Assembly: GCA_963576565.1 (NCBI GenBank)
Contig: OY755044.1
Coordinates: 39,453,235 to 39,517,234 of the forward strand
Direction of reading: 5' to 3'
Origin: Aspidapion aeneum
Lineage: Eukaryota > Arthropoda > Insecta > Coleoptera > Brentidae
Length of the DNA stretch: 64,000 bases
Shown here: piece after piece, positions 23,597-34,260 of the stretch
Layout of the letters: every line of letters begins with the position of its first letter
Position numbering within the stretch: position 1 is the stretch's first letter
The notes under the pieces: model-generated
What the model was told of the DNA's origin: nothing
The model's input: the letters and a program-made list of their open reading frames with translations, nothing else
Databases searched by the model: none
Translations under genes and position numbers: made by a program

Positions 23597-24045
23597 CGAG
23601 GGGTCATCGGCCCCCTAAAATTTTGTACAGCGTCCAACAGGACTTGGGTCCTGTCGTGTACTGCTGGGTCCTGTTGAGTACTGTTGGGTCCTGTTGGGTC
23701 CTGTCGTGTACTGTCGGGTACTGTTGGGTCCTGTCGAGTACTGTTGGGTCCTGTCGGGTCCTGTTGAGTACTGTTGAGTCCTGTTGAGTACTGTTGGGTC
23801 CTGTTGAGTACTGTCGGGTCCTGTCGAGTACTGTTGGGTCCTGTCAGGTACTGTTGAGTCCTGTCGAGTACTGTTGGGCCTGTCGTGTACTGTCGAGTAC
23901 TGTTGGGTCCTGTTGGGTCCTGTCGGGTCCTGTCAAGTACTGTTGAGTACTGTCGGGTCCTGTCGCGTACTGTTGGGTCCTGTCGTGGTACTGTCGGTCC
24001 TGTTGTGAAATTTGTACAGTACTGTTGAAAGCTGATGACCCCTCG
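23597..24045. mobile_element. decamer-minisatellite TIR element E1
   Basis: 449 bp. Ends CGAGGGGTCATC and GATGACCCCTCG are perfect inverts, bordered by a perfect 8 bp duplication AAAATAAG (23589-23596 and 24046-24053). TTTGTACAG occurs inside both ends in direct orientation (23622 and 24011). Between them, 23637-24030 is an array of roughly 39 ten-base units of the form GTACTGTTGR or GTCCTGTYGG. The array gives a spurious minus-strand frame rich in repeated Gln-Asp-Pro-Thr. There is no transposase. Confidence 0.9.
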
Positions 24046-24219
24046 AAAATAAGTCATAAAATGTTACTTTAAAAGGTCAAAAAATTGTATTAGTTTAAGT
24101 GATAAAAAATCTTTTTTTTTCCGAACAACGTCAAAGCCATAAAATTAGAAAAATATTGGTCAAAAACTTATAAAAAATGCAATTTTAGTCGGTTGCGGCT
24201 CTGAAATTGTAGATTCAAT

Positions 24220-24548
24220 TGAGGGGTGGGACACTCATAAAAATTTGTACACCTATTTAAGTATTTAAGTTAAATACTGTATTTATTTGGGATTTAAAGG
24301 TATTTAATTGTATTTAAGTGTATTTAATAGTATTTAAATGTATTTGAGTATTTAAAAGTATTTAAAAGTATTTAAAAGTATTTATAAGTATTTAAAAGTA
24401 TTTACAAATATTTAAAAGTATTTAAAAGTATTTAAATGTATTTAAAAGTATTTAATTGTATTTAGAAGTATTTAAAAGCTATTTAAACATATTTATTAAA
24501 TACTTTTACCAAATTTGTACACCTATTTAAGGAGTGTCCTACCCCTCG
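24220..24548. mobile_element. decamer-minisatellite TIR element E2
   Basis: 329 bp. Ends TGAGGGGTGGGACACTC and GAGTGTCCTACCCCTCG are inverts, bordered by a perfect 8 bp duplication GATTCAAT (24212-24219 and 24549-24556). TTTGTACACCTATTTAAG is repeated directly at both array borders (24243 and 24513). The array 24260-24500 consists of about 24 units of GTATTTAAAA and one-base variants. It is only 174 bp from E1. Confidence 0.9.
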
Positions 24549-24556
24549 GATTCAAT

Positions 24557-24913
24557 TATCCACTTTGGGTTGTATATAGTTTGTTTATCTATTGCTGATG
24601 GCAAACGCCTGCAGAAAGTACTCTGTTAAATAATAAAAGAGACCTTACCCATTATTTTCTCTTTTTTGTGAAGACAGGGGCAGAAAAACATACACTTTAA
24701 ATATTTACATCCGGTGCGGGCTTTTCTTTAATAAATGCCTCGATGGAAGAAACATTCTAATTTAAAAAAACAGCGGAAATACCTAATAGTTACCTATCTA
24801 TATAGTAGGGGAGGCCGCGAAGATTTTGGGAACTTATTTCCTTATTCAGCAAACATCGATAGAATTTTTTATTGATCAATGCTAAGAAAAATTTGTTATA
24901 GGATTCATTTTCC
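24557..24913. other. no gene seen
   Basis: AT-rich unique-looking DNA between E2 and the palindrome; no coding or repeat signal recognised. Confidence 0.4.
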
Positions 24914-24920
24914 GATGAGT

Positions 24921-25198
24921 CATTGAGTAAATAACCCATATAGAGGAGCCACCGGCGAACTTTACCATATTGAGGGGCAGATGGCGCTGAAATGAATTCA
25001 TCTGGTACGCAATATTCAGGGACTGCTAGTACGATTTAGTTACATGTGCACAAGTTCCGAGGCTCATGCCTATCATGCAAATGATAGGCATGAGCACACC
25101 TGAATATTGCGTACCAGACGAATTTATTTCAGCGCCATCTGCCCCACAATATGGAGAAGCGCGTCGTTGGCTCCTCTATATAGGTTATTTACTCAATG
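24921..25198. mobile_element. 278 bp palindromic MITE, 7 bp duplication
   Basis: The arms (about 24921-25018 and 25100-25198) are near-perfect inverts starting CATTGAGTAAATAACC, flanked by a direct repeat GATGAGT (24914-24920 and 25199-25205). Both arms contain GGCAGATGGCGCTGAAAT. The arms close on a separate perfect hairpin (25062-25095). Non-coding. Confidence 0.85.
25062..25095. repeat. perfect 15 bp hairpin with GCAA loop
   Basis: GCTCATGCCTATCAT, GCAA, then the exact reverse complement. It sits off-centre in the palindromic MITE. Confidence 0.95.
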
Positions 25199-25205
25199 GA
25201 TGAGT

Positions 25206-26326
25206 TTAGACGCAAAATGCAAAAATAGATATGAATACGAACAACTTATTTTCTTAGTAATACAACTAGTTGTGCTAGTAAAGGGTATTCTCAAGTTAAC
25301 TTAAAAAAATATTCTGGCTAATCTCTAAGGATGGCAAGTATTTCTGACAAGTGAAAAACGATATGAGATGAGTGCCCTCATTTTTTTAGTTCTGAAAGCT
25401 TATGAGATGATAGGTTGTATTATAATAAAAACTTAAAATACCATCTGGCTGTGATTTAAAAGCCCCAAAGCCTTGCCAGAGTTATATGATGCTTGGAAAT
25501 TTGCACATTCGATGATGTTAATGTTTCTTAGACTCATGTACAAATAAGAAGGAGTGGCTTATTTTAAGACTAAAAGTTCCCCGCAAACGCTTTGTTGCCG
25601 ATTTACAAAGTTTTTTCTAATATTTGCGACAAGGCTTTCGTGATTGTAAATAACAGCCAGAATAATTTTCTCTATGACATTATAGTATAATCTACCATGT
25701 GAAAGTGCATTTACCCACTTTGCAAATCAGCCAGAGATATTTTTAGTTATAGTGTATTATAACAGTTTATACGTTCAGTTTCAAGACTAAGAAAATAAGG
25801 GCACAAATCGGTCCAATATTTGGATCTGAAAATTTTCAACCTGTGATATTTTCCACCACTTAAAATGAGCCAGAGTACTTATAATGTTCATGATCTTTTC
25901 TTCTTAGCGCAAAAGATTTAGAACTAAGAAAATAAGTCGTCTTATAATATCATTTACTGTCCTTTTGAACCTATCGGAAAAATACCCACTCAATTTAAAA
26001 ACGAAAAAAATTTGACATCTTCAAAATAAAATGGCCGCTATATTTTTAAAAAATCGTTAATTCCTTTATTTTTTGTGCGATATTCACTTTTAATGCCTCA
26101 TGTCAAAGCTATTGACCAGCTCTTTAAACTTACTACAAAATGAAATAAGATTTTAAGCCGACACAAAGATTAATATAAGAAATTGATGTGCCACACGGCA
26201 ATATTTAGTTGTTCCAAACCAACAGGAAAATTAAAGTAGGATTTTCCAAAGTCAACCACCATTTTGTTTTTAAAAAAAATATAAAATGTTTCCTTTTATA
26301 TTTTGTCAGTTCGACCGACATAATGC
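25206..26326. other. no gene seen
   Basis: About 1.1 kb of AT-rich DNA with no recognised coding, RNA or repeat feature. Confidence 0.4.
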
Positions 26327-26759
26327 CGGTTTTCCACCAAACGGACGAAACATAAACTCGTATCGAATAAAACAAAACTGAAACTTTTGGCAAAGTTTTT
26401 CAATACTGGCGTGTTTTGCGACAGTTGGAGTTTGGTTTTTCGAGTCCCATTTGGAAGCGGTAACATCACAAGGTTTTGACTAGTTTCGACGAGTTTTGAA
26501 ACTCGCGTGTGTTTAGTGGAAAGGGCCGTGTTGAGTTTTTTTATGTTCTACTTTTATTTCGTTGTGCTAGTCTGGCTACCACTTCTGACTAGCGACTACC
26601 CGTGGAAAAGGACCGAAGACAAAAACAAAACTCAAACAAAACTTAGTCCGCTTGATGGAAAAAAGAGTTTTGGGTTTGTCTTCGATTTGTTTTTGTTTTT
26701 CGGAAACTAGAAAACACAAACAAAACACAAACTCAACTGTTCGTTTGGTGGAAAACCGT
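26327..26759. mobile_element. TIR element with CGGTTTTCCACCAAACG ends
   Basis: About 430 bp with ends CGGTTTTCCACCAAACGGAC and the inverse of CGGTTTTCCACCAAACGAAC. The interior is rich in CAAAAC/GTTTTG words that pair across the element. An internal GTTTAGTGGAAA copy of the end lies near 26511-26522. No clear target duplication and no transposase. Confidence 0.7.
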
Positions 26760-26879
26760 CTTAAGGCAACAATTTTTGGTATGTAGGAAAAAAATACTTA
26801 ATGTTTGTCATTGCAACTTGAGATAAGGAATTTTTGAAACCTTTAATAAAAAGTGAGCATATTTTTATGGGTATTTAAA

Positions 26880-27003
<124 letters not shown>

Positions 27004-27186
27004 TTATAAACGCTCGCCTTCAATTTTTTAATACCGACTTTTTTTGTAAACCCTGCTAAAAACAGAATAATATAAAATGGCGTATTTTTCTTATTTTTAT
27101 CGCAAACTTGTGCGCCGGATTTTTTTTTAAATTTAAGTGTTTGGCATAAGAACTGAAAAACAACATTTTTTATAACTATAATTAAA

Positions 27187-27805
27187 ATCTCGGTTTAATA
27201 AGCCATAATAAGATCGAGGTTCTATTAATGTAATTCCGGCCTATTTTAATTTTATCTTGTTCACCATTTGTCCAACCAAATTTATTGTTTGAAATTTTTA
27301 AAATACGTTCAATTGACTCTGTTGAATCAACCGAACTAAAAATTATATCCAATCAGTCTCAAATCTAAGAGTTATTGAAAAACAGCATTTATTAGAAACA
27401 TTTTTGTTTGTTTCTTTTTTTTATAAAAAGTCTTTCTTATTGGGTAATAAAAGAAACATATTTTTCCTATATCTATCAAGAAATTTGTGGGTCGAAAATA
27501 GTTTAACATATTTTTCGAAGTATATCAGATAACAAATCAAAAATAAAACTTTTTGTTTTTCTTAAAAATTAGCGAAAAAATTGATTAAAAATAATTGCGA
27601 TTTCTTGCATTTCTGGTTCAATAAGCCGTAGTTAGATTGAGGTTCCAAATACTAATGTAATACCGGGCTATTTTATTTTTCCAAAGTTCACCCATTTTCC
27701 TAGAAAAAATGTTTTATAAATGTCAAATTTATGTTAAACAGACATTTGTGAAACAACCCAAATCAAAAACATTTTAAAAAAGCCTAAATTCTACGAGTTA
27801 TTGCT
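27187..27805. repeat. diverged direct duplication, about 200 bp units
   Basis: 27187-27385 and 27606-27805 share TTYAATAAGCCRTARTWAGA, GAGGTTC, AATGTAATNCCGG, CTATTTTA, a GTTCACC block and GAGTTATTG in the same order. The spacer between the copies is about 220 bp. Class unknown. Confidence 0.6.
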
Positions 27806-27879
27806 CAAAATCCCTTAAGGGATGAAGTCAAATACCTTACCAAAAAAAGAGCCAAATATGATAAAAATGCACCTGTTCC

Positions 27880-28067
27880 CAAAAGCGGATTTGAAGGGGG
27901 GTAACGAGGTAATTACCCCCCCCCCCCCTAGAAAAAAAGATATACACTTATTGTTAACAATTAAAGGGCAAACAGGAAAATTTTCCCCCCTTAGAAAAAA
28001 AAATATATTACAAATAATTTTTTCGTCGACTTTTACCCCCTTAGATTTTGACCCAGATTCGCGCTTG
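27880..28067. mobile_element. hAT-like G/C-tract MITE, 8 bp duplication CCTGTTCC
   Basis: 188 bp, ends CAAAAGCGGATTTG and the inverse of CAAGCGCGAATCTGGG, with a long C-run near the left and CCCCCTTAGATTTT near the right. The 8 bp duplication CCTGTTCC (27872-27879 and 28068-28075) is perfect. Same family as 22788-22970. Confidence 0.85.
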
Positions 28068-28089
28068 CCTGTTCCTGTTCCTGTCACTT

Positions 28090-28678
28090 GACACTTCTGG
28101 ACTTTTGTTGAATTTTTTTAATGTGCGAATAATAATCTTGTAATAGAATGACCACAGTTATGATCATTTTTCGCAACAAATATTAATATTTCAGGCGCAA
28201 AGTTGATGTTCCAATTTATGGCGGCAGTACCTTACGATTTTGCATGAGCCGGTAATCACCCATTTTACCTTAGTTAGACGAGTTTTTAATCGCCCAGCTC
28301 AAGTTCTGAAGACGACTAAAAATTACAGGATGTCTGGTTGTTGCATTAAACAATCGTGCTCTCTTTGCTGCACACAAATACTAGGTACCTATGAGTTTTG
28401 CTTGTTTAAAAAGGGTTTTAAAATTGAAAAACAAAAAAGTTGAGTTTTTGTTGTAATCGAACCAAACCAAACAACCGAACTGAAGCGCGTTCGATTAGAT
28501 ATCCCACTTATTGGAGCACTCCAATTATTTTTTGTGACAATCAGGGATCAATTTTCAATAGGGTATTTGACAAATTTTAGAAAAGAGTTTAGAATGATAC
28601 ATAGATCCCTAATTTGCTATGCAAAATTGTTAAAATAGTATATTTTTTGTTTGAAACTCGTAGACAATGATTGTGTAG
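28090..28678. other. no gene seen
   Basis: Short frames only; nothing recognisable. Confidence 0.35.
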
Positions 28679-29719
28679 AAATAAAATTTCGGACTTCCAT
28701 TGTCTTTATTTATTTTAAAACACGACGTTTCGGTTAGTAAGTATCTCTAACCGTTATCAAGTGTAAACTAAACAATCTAGTCTCTAGGCTACTACTTATA
28801 CTACTTGGTGTGCAGTCAGGTGTGACGGCCCGCCCCCTTTATAAACGTAAGACGCCTGTTTTCCTTAAGGAGTGGTTTCCATATGTTTGGTATGTCCGTG
28901 CTTGGTTGACTGAAAACTTCTTTATTCTGCATTATAAACGCAGCTTCAATAAACTTTCGTTTTCGCCAATGCGCCTCCTTATGTAAAAGTTTAGCTTCTG
29001 ACCACTGAATCCTGTGATAATTTGGCCATGCATGATCTGCTAAACCGGATTTTTCAATATCCCCTAATTGGGTACTTTTTAGATGTTCATTTACTCTAAC
29101 CTGAAAAGGGCGTTTCGTTTAACCTACATATGATTTACCACACACATGGGATTTGGTAAATACATTCCTTATTATTTAAGGGATTGTCTGGTTTTGTTTT
29201 AGTTACAAAACTTCTTATCGTATTTCCCGAAGAAAACACTGTTTTTATATTATAGTGTTTAGCTATTCGTCTTATGTTTTCTGAAATCCCTTGAACATAT
29301 GGAATGTTAATAACATCTAACGGATTATTATTTTGAGAATTTGGTACATTTAGTTTGTTTTTAATTTTAAATATCGTTGAGTTTATTAATTTCTCGGAAT
29401 AACCATTCTGTTGTAAGTCCTTTTTAATGTTGTTAATTTCTGTGGTTAATTCTTCATTATTACTACAAATATTTACGGCTCTTAAATACAAACTTTTTAT
29501 AACTCCTTGTTTTGTTGCAACAGAATGATTAGACTTAAAATTTAGGTACTGTCCCGTGTGTGTAAGTTTCCTATATACAGTGGTTTGAATGTTTCTGTCT
29601 AATCGTTTGACAAGAACATCCAAAAAAGGTAAGGCCGAATCTTTTTCAATTTCCATGGTGCACTTGATTGTTGGTCGAATACCGTTTAAATGGTGTAGAA
29701 AATTTTGTAGTTCGTCATC
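28679..29719 (-). pseudogene. Penelope-like element, 3' half (RT end and GIY-YIG)
   Basis: The minus strand encodes the end of a Penelope-like RT (ALPFLDVLVKRLDRNIQTT, then YRKLTHTGQYLNFKSNHS) and the linker into a GIY-YIG endonuclease (ECIYQIPC...). The frame is broken at about 29133; the endonuclease continues at protein level but with interruptions. It is closely similar to the copy at 60681-62040. In this family the RT primes on chromosomal ends or nicks, and the GIY-YIG nuclease nicks the target. The YMDD region is missing here. Next to it at 29720 the opposite strand carries the N-terminal half, so this is one insertion with an inverted 5' part. Confidence 0.88.
28724..28764 (-). ncRNA. 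hammerhead-ribozyme-like core in the Penelope 3' region
   Basis: The minus strand reads ACTTGATAA, a 7 bp stem CGGTTAG/CTAACCG with a short loop, then GAAACGTC. This is close to the hammerhead layout (CUGAUGA, stem II, GAAA, stem, GUC) that is established for Penelope-like elements. The first box deviates at two positions, so cleavage may be lost. The same segment occurs at 60726-60766. Confidence 0.5.
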
Positions 29720-30211
29720 AGTAAGGGACTTAAGTTCGCCATTGCACCGGCACAGACACCGACACAGGATATTATTGCGGCAATAGAGACTGTTAGTCTA
29801 CCTCAACCCGATGAGTTTCGCCATAAAGTAAGAACAACGTTGGACAGAAAGAAGCAACAAAAGACAAACATCACCAGTCAAGAACAACGGGCAATCAAAA
29901 ACCTGCAGGCTGACAAATCAATCAAGATTCTACCGGCCGACAAAGGAAACGCGACGGTGATCATGGATGTCGAGACTTACGACAAAAAGATCCAAGAAGT
30001 TCTGGAGAAAGGAGACTACAAGCAACTACCCAAAGATCCAACCACCACCATAGAAGGACGCATCTACAGGATTTGAAGAAGTATGCTGAAAATATCCCGG
30101 ACGCTGTTAGATCCCGCCTGACTCCACACCACAGTAATGCACCACATTTTTATGGATTAACAAAGATCCATAAAAAGGATATACCACTGCGACCAATTAA
30201 CAGCTCATTTT
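29720..30211 (+). pseudogene. Penelope-like element, inverted 5' half
   Basis: The plus strand encodes the N-terminal part of a Penelope-like protein: KGLKFAIAPAQTPTQDII near 29725-29785, then IKILPADKGNATVIMD, and after a stop or frameshift near 30074 APHFYGLTKIHKKDIPLRPI just before 30211. The PADKGNATV and FYGLxKIHK motifs are characteristic of the start of the Penelope RT. It abuts the minus-strand 3' half head to head, and the middle of the RT is absent. The arrangement is what 5' inversion (twin priming) during insertion produces. Not functional. Confidence 0.85.
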
Positions 30212-30363
30212 TCTAATTTCCGATTTGAATTTGCCGCTAAAACGCTCATTTCTAGCATGGCGTTGCAATGACGTCACAGCGCAGTAAACTCGCGAACAGA
30301 TACACGGCACTCAAGTGTTCATTTGTTTTTGGTCTGTGTTTTTACTGTTTTTTATGTAAAAAA

Positions 30364-30546
30364 ATGTCCTATAAGTGGTGTGTAGTGCCTGAGTGTTCGA
30401 ATACTAGCATAAAAACACCTAAAAAACTATTTATTCATGTGCCTACAGCAGTAAAATAACGGAAAAAGTGGCTAGAACTTGTTCGAAGAGACCCAAGGGC
30501 CTTATCTAATACATCTTCACTTTACATTTGTGAAGATCACCTTGAT
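30364..30546 (+). pseudogene. THAP zinc-finger exon with premature stop
   Basis: From ATG at 30364: MSYKWCVVPECSN ... KKWLELVRRDP ... YICEDHLD. This is the C2CH THAP pattern: Cys-x4-Cys (residues 6 and 11), the conserved Trp, then Cys-x2-His. A TAA replaces codon 32 (30457-30459). The exon ends at GAT followed by GTGAGT, a good 5' splice site, and TTTTTTTCAG at about 31025-31035 could be the acceptor. THAP domains bind DNA sequence-specifically. The stop means no full protein from this copy. The putative intron contains minisatellite element E4. Confidence 0.7.
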
Positions 30547-30648
30547 GTGAGTATAACTAAATTGTTTCTATTAATTTTTCTCACATTGTCTATATTATAT
30601 ATAACTATTTCGTAAATGACGATGAAATTTTTGAGGTTATGTTTATTA

Positions 30649-30902
30649 CAAGGGGTGAACAACTATAATAGGCAGAAAGGTGTACAAATTTTTAGGCGGT
30701 GCTAGGCATTTATTGGCCAGGACTAGGGAGTACCTTTAAATGCAGGATTAGGCAGTGCACATGCAGGCTAAATGTAGGGCTGAGCAGTGCATATGCAAGA
30801 CTAGGCAGTGCATAGGCAGGACTAGGCAGTACCTACGCAGGACTATGTAGTGTTAACAGAAGCTTCACGCTTAACTTCGCTGAGTATAAAATAAAGTCCT
30901 TT

Positions 30903-30933
<31 letters not shown>

Positions 30934-31000
30934 TAACCTATGAAGTACTCCAAGTATTGCTGGTCGTTGTCGTAGTTTTTGCCTACCTGTCCCTTACTCG
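30649..31000. mobile_element. decamer-minisatellite TIR element E4
   Basis: 352 bp, the most diverged copy. Left end CAAGGGGTGAACA, right end the inverse of CGAGTAAGGGACAG, bordered by a perfect 8 bp duplication GTTTATTA (30641-30648 and 31001-31008). GGTGTACAAA at 30679-30688 is the inverse of TTTGTACACC. The array 30695-30860 has about 15 decamers that read GTACTGCCTA or GTCCTGCCTA on the minus strand. A (TTTA)n tract (30899-30933) lies inside the right part. Confidence 0.7.
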
Positions 31001-31432
31001 GTTTATTACATGATTTTTATTTTTGTTTTTTTCAGATAATGAATCTATTGTAAGTGGCATATTAAACAAAAAAGCAAAACATATAACTTAACCTCAAAAT
31101 CTAAATGAGTAAAAGTAGGCGAAGAATATCGTAAAAAAACTTTCAGTTATATACAACAACTCATCGAATACTTACATCAACATTTTAACGTTTCTAAATT
31201 CCGCAGAACAAAAATCACTGTTGTTGGCAAAGAAGCCTGCCACCATAAAGGAGTTCAGCATTGGCAAGTTGGAGCTATCGGCTTTGGAGAATATAAAACA
31301 CAAAATAAAATCTAATTTAGGACGATAATTCGCACTTTAAACCAAAGCAAACATTACCTTCCATAAGAAAATAACACAGAAAATAGGTTCGTTCGAGGCG
31401 TTTACTGTTTTGTGACGTCACTCAAAGCTGAT

Positions 31433-32223
31433 TGGTAGACCGCCTGTTTTAAATTACGTGGCTAATTGTTTTAATTTAATGAATTTATTTAATTAAAAGA
31501 ACTATGAATTTGAGAAAAAATTAAACAAAAAAGTTTGTTTTTAGCATTCCCAAGACCTAAAGACATATCTAAAAATAAATATATATTTATTTTTTACTAC
31601 TGTCAAACACCTTATTGCTCCAACAAAGATCTCCTGTAGCAAGGAGCGCTTTCTGAGCAATCGAGAGCAATGTTACCCGAAAATGGTATGCTTCATATAT
31701 TCCACTTTAGTTTGGAGGATAGACTTAGTAAATTTCCCTGTTAAACATATGGTTTGATCTGTTGTGTCGAAATTTCCTGTTCTAAAGATTCCGAACATGA
31801 GCACTTAAAAAAACGCGTTCTGGTTCGACCACAACTGTCCTGAGCTGAAAAGTCTTGTGGTCGGGCTGTCCAAAACTGGTTCAGTATAGTTCTGCTAGAT
31901 AGTGTCGTTATGCCAAGCGGATACAAAAAGTGCTTAGGACCATTTCCTATTACAAATGGAAATGGAAAAATTATTTGTGTATTTATTTATCTTTCTAGAG
32001 AGCGTTAATTACTTATCCCATAAGCCATTTATTTATTAACCAAAAGTGCATAATTATGGATATTTACCCCCTCACCACCCCTAAGCTAACCTACGTAGTT
32101 ACCAATGTTATAGTCGCTCTTTTATTACACTTGTTTTTTGTTTTTATCGCACTTTGATTCCTCACTCTTCTCTTACATGAATTGGCTCAATTGATATCGC
32201 TCTGTCGTATGTCGCTTGTAGTG
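31433..32223. other. no gene seen
   Basis: AT-rich, short frames only. Confidence 0.35.
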
Positions 32224-32375
32224 TGACCGCGAGACGAGACGACACGAGAGAAGGCCTTCTCTCGTCTCGTCTCGTTATCCGAGGTAAAATGGGTCTCTCG
32301 TCTCGACGATAGGACTCTTCTATCGCTCGAGAGAGTCTTTCTCTCGTCTCGTCTCGTGTCTCATGATTTATATCA
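32224..32375. repeat. CGAGACGAGA foldback repeat (copy 1)
   Basis: Pentamer-like GAGAC/CGTCTCGT repeats form an inverted structure, with CGAGACGAGACGACACGAGA at the left opposite CTCTCGTCTCGTCTCGTG at the right. A similar block is at 34261-34405. Confidence 0.7.
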
Positions 32376-32535
32376 GCTATTCAAAGTTTATGAGACACCC
32401 TGTGTAAAACTGTTTTTTCAAGGCGAATCTTATTATTTATGGTATTTACTTTTTTCCAGAATAAAGGGCCGTGCATTCTGGGATATACTCATACAATAAA
32501 TAAAGAAGTAAATACAATACATGTACTAAAATACC

Positions 32536-32750
32536 CGAGGGGTGGCTCGGTATTTCCTTTTGGTGTACAGGTTAGGGGAAATATCAAGAAATACTTGGGA
32601 AGTACTGGGACATATACTAGGAAATACCAGGAAGTGCTTGGGAAATACTAGGAAATACCATTGAAATTTGAGGAAATACTGGGAAATACCAGGGAATATC
32701 GTAGGTATTTCCTTTTGGTGTACAAACATCGGCGATCAAGCCACCCCTCG
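32536..32750. mobile_element. decamer-minisatellite TIR element E3
   Basis: 215 bp. Ends CGAGGGGTGGCT and AGCC-ACCCCTCG (inverted), bordered by a perfect 8 bp duplication AAAATACC (32528-32535 and 32751-32758). GGTATTTCC followed by TTTTGGTGTACA occurs directly at both borders of the array. The array has about 14 units reading GTATTTCCYA on the minus strand. In that orientation both borders contain TGTACACC, as in E2. Confidence 0.9.
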
Positions 32751-33061
32751 AAAATACCTCGTTGATGCCGATGAAACAAAAGCTGTGGAAAAGTTTTGCA
32801 TCGCTTTATTTATTAAAAACTTTACCTAAAATCCCAAGTGTTTTTTGATAAAAGATTATTTTGTATTTTGCCAATACTATAATAGCCATTTGCACCAAGC
32901 GTTTAGGGTCACACTTTAGCGTTAGTGGCCACTAAAGGTCTTGCACCATTGAAAAGTGTCACTTAAAACGCCACTTTAGTGCTCTATTAGTTAGTGTAGA
33001 AAATCCGACCCTAAAACAGACACTATAGCCAAATAAGAGGTTATTTAGATACATAGGTTCC

Positions 33062-33230
33062 CATAGGCGCAGCCAGTCGAGGGTTGCTCTGGGGCCTGTC
33101 CCTCCCTCAGCCAAAGAGTTTTTTATTTATTGTCCACATACTTTATAAATATTATAAAAGAAAATAGCATACTCTATGGCATCATTGGGTCACGCCCCTC
33201 CACCCCCCAGACATTCTAGGTGCGCCACTG
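33062..33230. mobile_element. hAT-like short repeat with CAGTGGCGCACC-type end
   Basis: Left CATAGGCGCAGCCAG and right inverse CAGTGGCGCACCTAG. The centre is AT-rich, flanked by G- and C-runs. It resembles 37016-37266; no clear duplication. Confidence 0.5.
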
Positions 33231-33324
33231 GGTATCAAAGATAGAATTATTACCAGACGTTGGATCCTTTAGCGTTTTTTAGAGGCTTTGGATTGTATGT
33301 GCATACAGTGATTTTTTATAATTG

Positions 33325-33675
33325 CCCTATCCCGGTACCTAACTCTGTTATTATTGGGAGTCAAAAGTTCAAACAAAAACTGGCTGATTTGGTAAATTAT
33401 GCCCTCTTCAAGTACTGCAACAGTTTGTTTGTTGTATCTTATCATATACAGGATGCTTTAATAAGGTCAGTTTATTTTAATAAACATCTTGTTGAACATC
33501 CGATACATATATTTTTACATTCTTGAATTTATCTTTTCATTTTGCTTTCAAAACTATATATATGTTTTTAGCAATAAAAACCATGTCATAATTTACCAAA
33601 TTGACCAGTTTTTGTTTGAACTTTCACCTCCCAATATAATAACCGAGTGACAGGGATTCTGAAATTCTGATTATG
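33325..33675. repeat. inverted repeat, arms about 80 bp
   Basis: Arms 33325-33405 and 33585-33675 share CAAACAAAAACTGG, TTTGGTAAATTATG and TATTATTGGGAG in inverted order. Probably a MITE. Confidence 0.6.
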
Positions 33676-34260
33676 GTCGCCGGTTTTAACATTATACTTA
33701 ACTTTATTATTATACAATTATATTTAACTTCCAAGTAAGAGCGAAATTTGTTTTTCCAGTAAATATAATTTTCAACCCTTTAGCAACACGGCCTTTGTAC
33801 CTGCTCTTAAGTCCTATAGAACTGCTGATATAAGGGTTTTATCTACAGCGTTTTTGCCTACATTTTTACCAAGCAACCTACGAGTTTTTGGAATAGATAC
33901 TAAAGGATGAGAAATACGTTTTGTCTTAATTTTCGTTAAAAATTTGCTGGCCAAAATATCTAACCTTTTTGGTAAATGTCAAATTTTGATAGGAGGGATG
34001 TTTTTTTATTAAAACACCCTAAATTTTTAGATTTTTGTTTCCTTTTTATTTAAAAAAATATTTAAAGCATTTTCAGATATAATGCATTAATAACAAAAAT
34101 AATGAAGTTATCAGAGCATACATGCTGTCAAGGAAGGAATAAATAACAATTTTTGCATACTTTTTATAAAAAAAAACATTACATACAGATTAGCTTAACT
34201 CTATAATAGGTCAATACGAACAGATGGTAAATCATAGAAATTTATAAAAGCAACCTTTTT
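33676..34260. other. no gene seen
   Basis: AT-rich; nothing recognised. Confidence 0.35.

Larger units (their letters stand above)
30258..31432 (+). mobile_element. THAP-bearing element with TGACGTCA inverted repeats
   Basis: Inverted arms 30258-30299 and 31387-31432 share TGACGTCAC, CAGTAAAC and CGAAC. They enclose a THAP-domain exon, a putative intron and further AT-rich sequence. THAP domains are the DNA-binding part of P-element-type transposases, so a P-like DNA transposon relic is the simplest reading. A host THAP gene fragment is the alternative. Confidence 0.45.

Noticed and set aside
23581..24057. 158-codon minus frame with repeated Thr-Arg-Gln-Asp-Pro
   Set aside because: It is a translation of the 10 bp minisatellite in E1 (three decamers give a 10-residue repeat), not a protein-coding gene.
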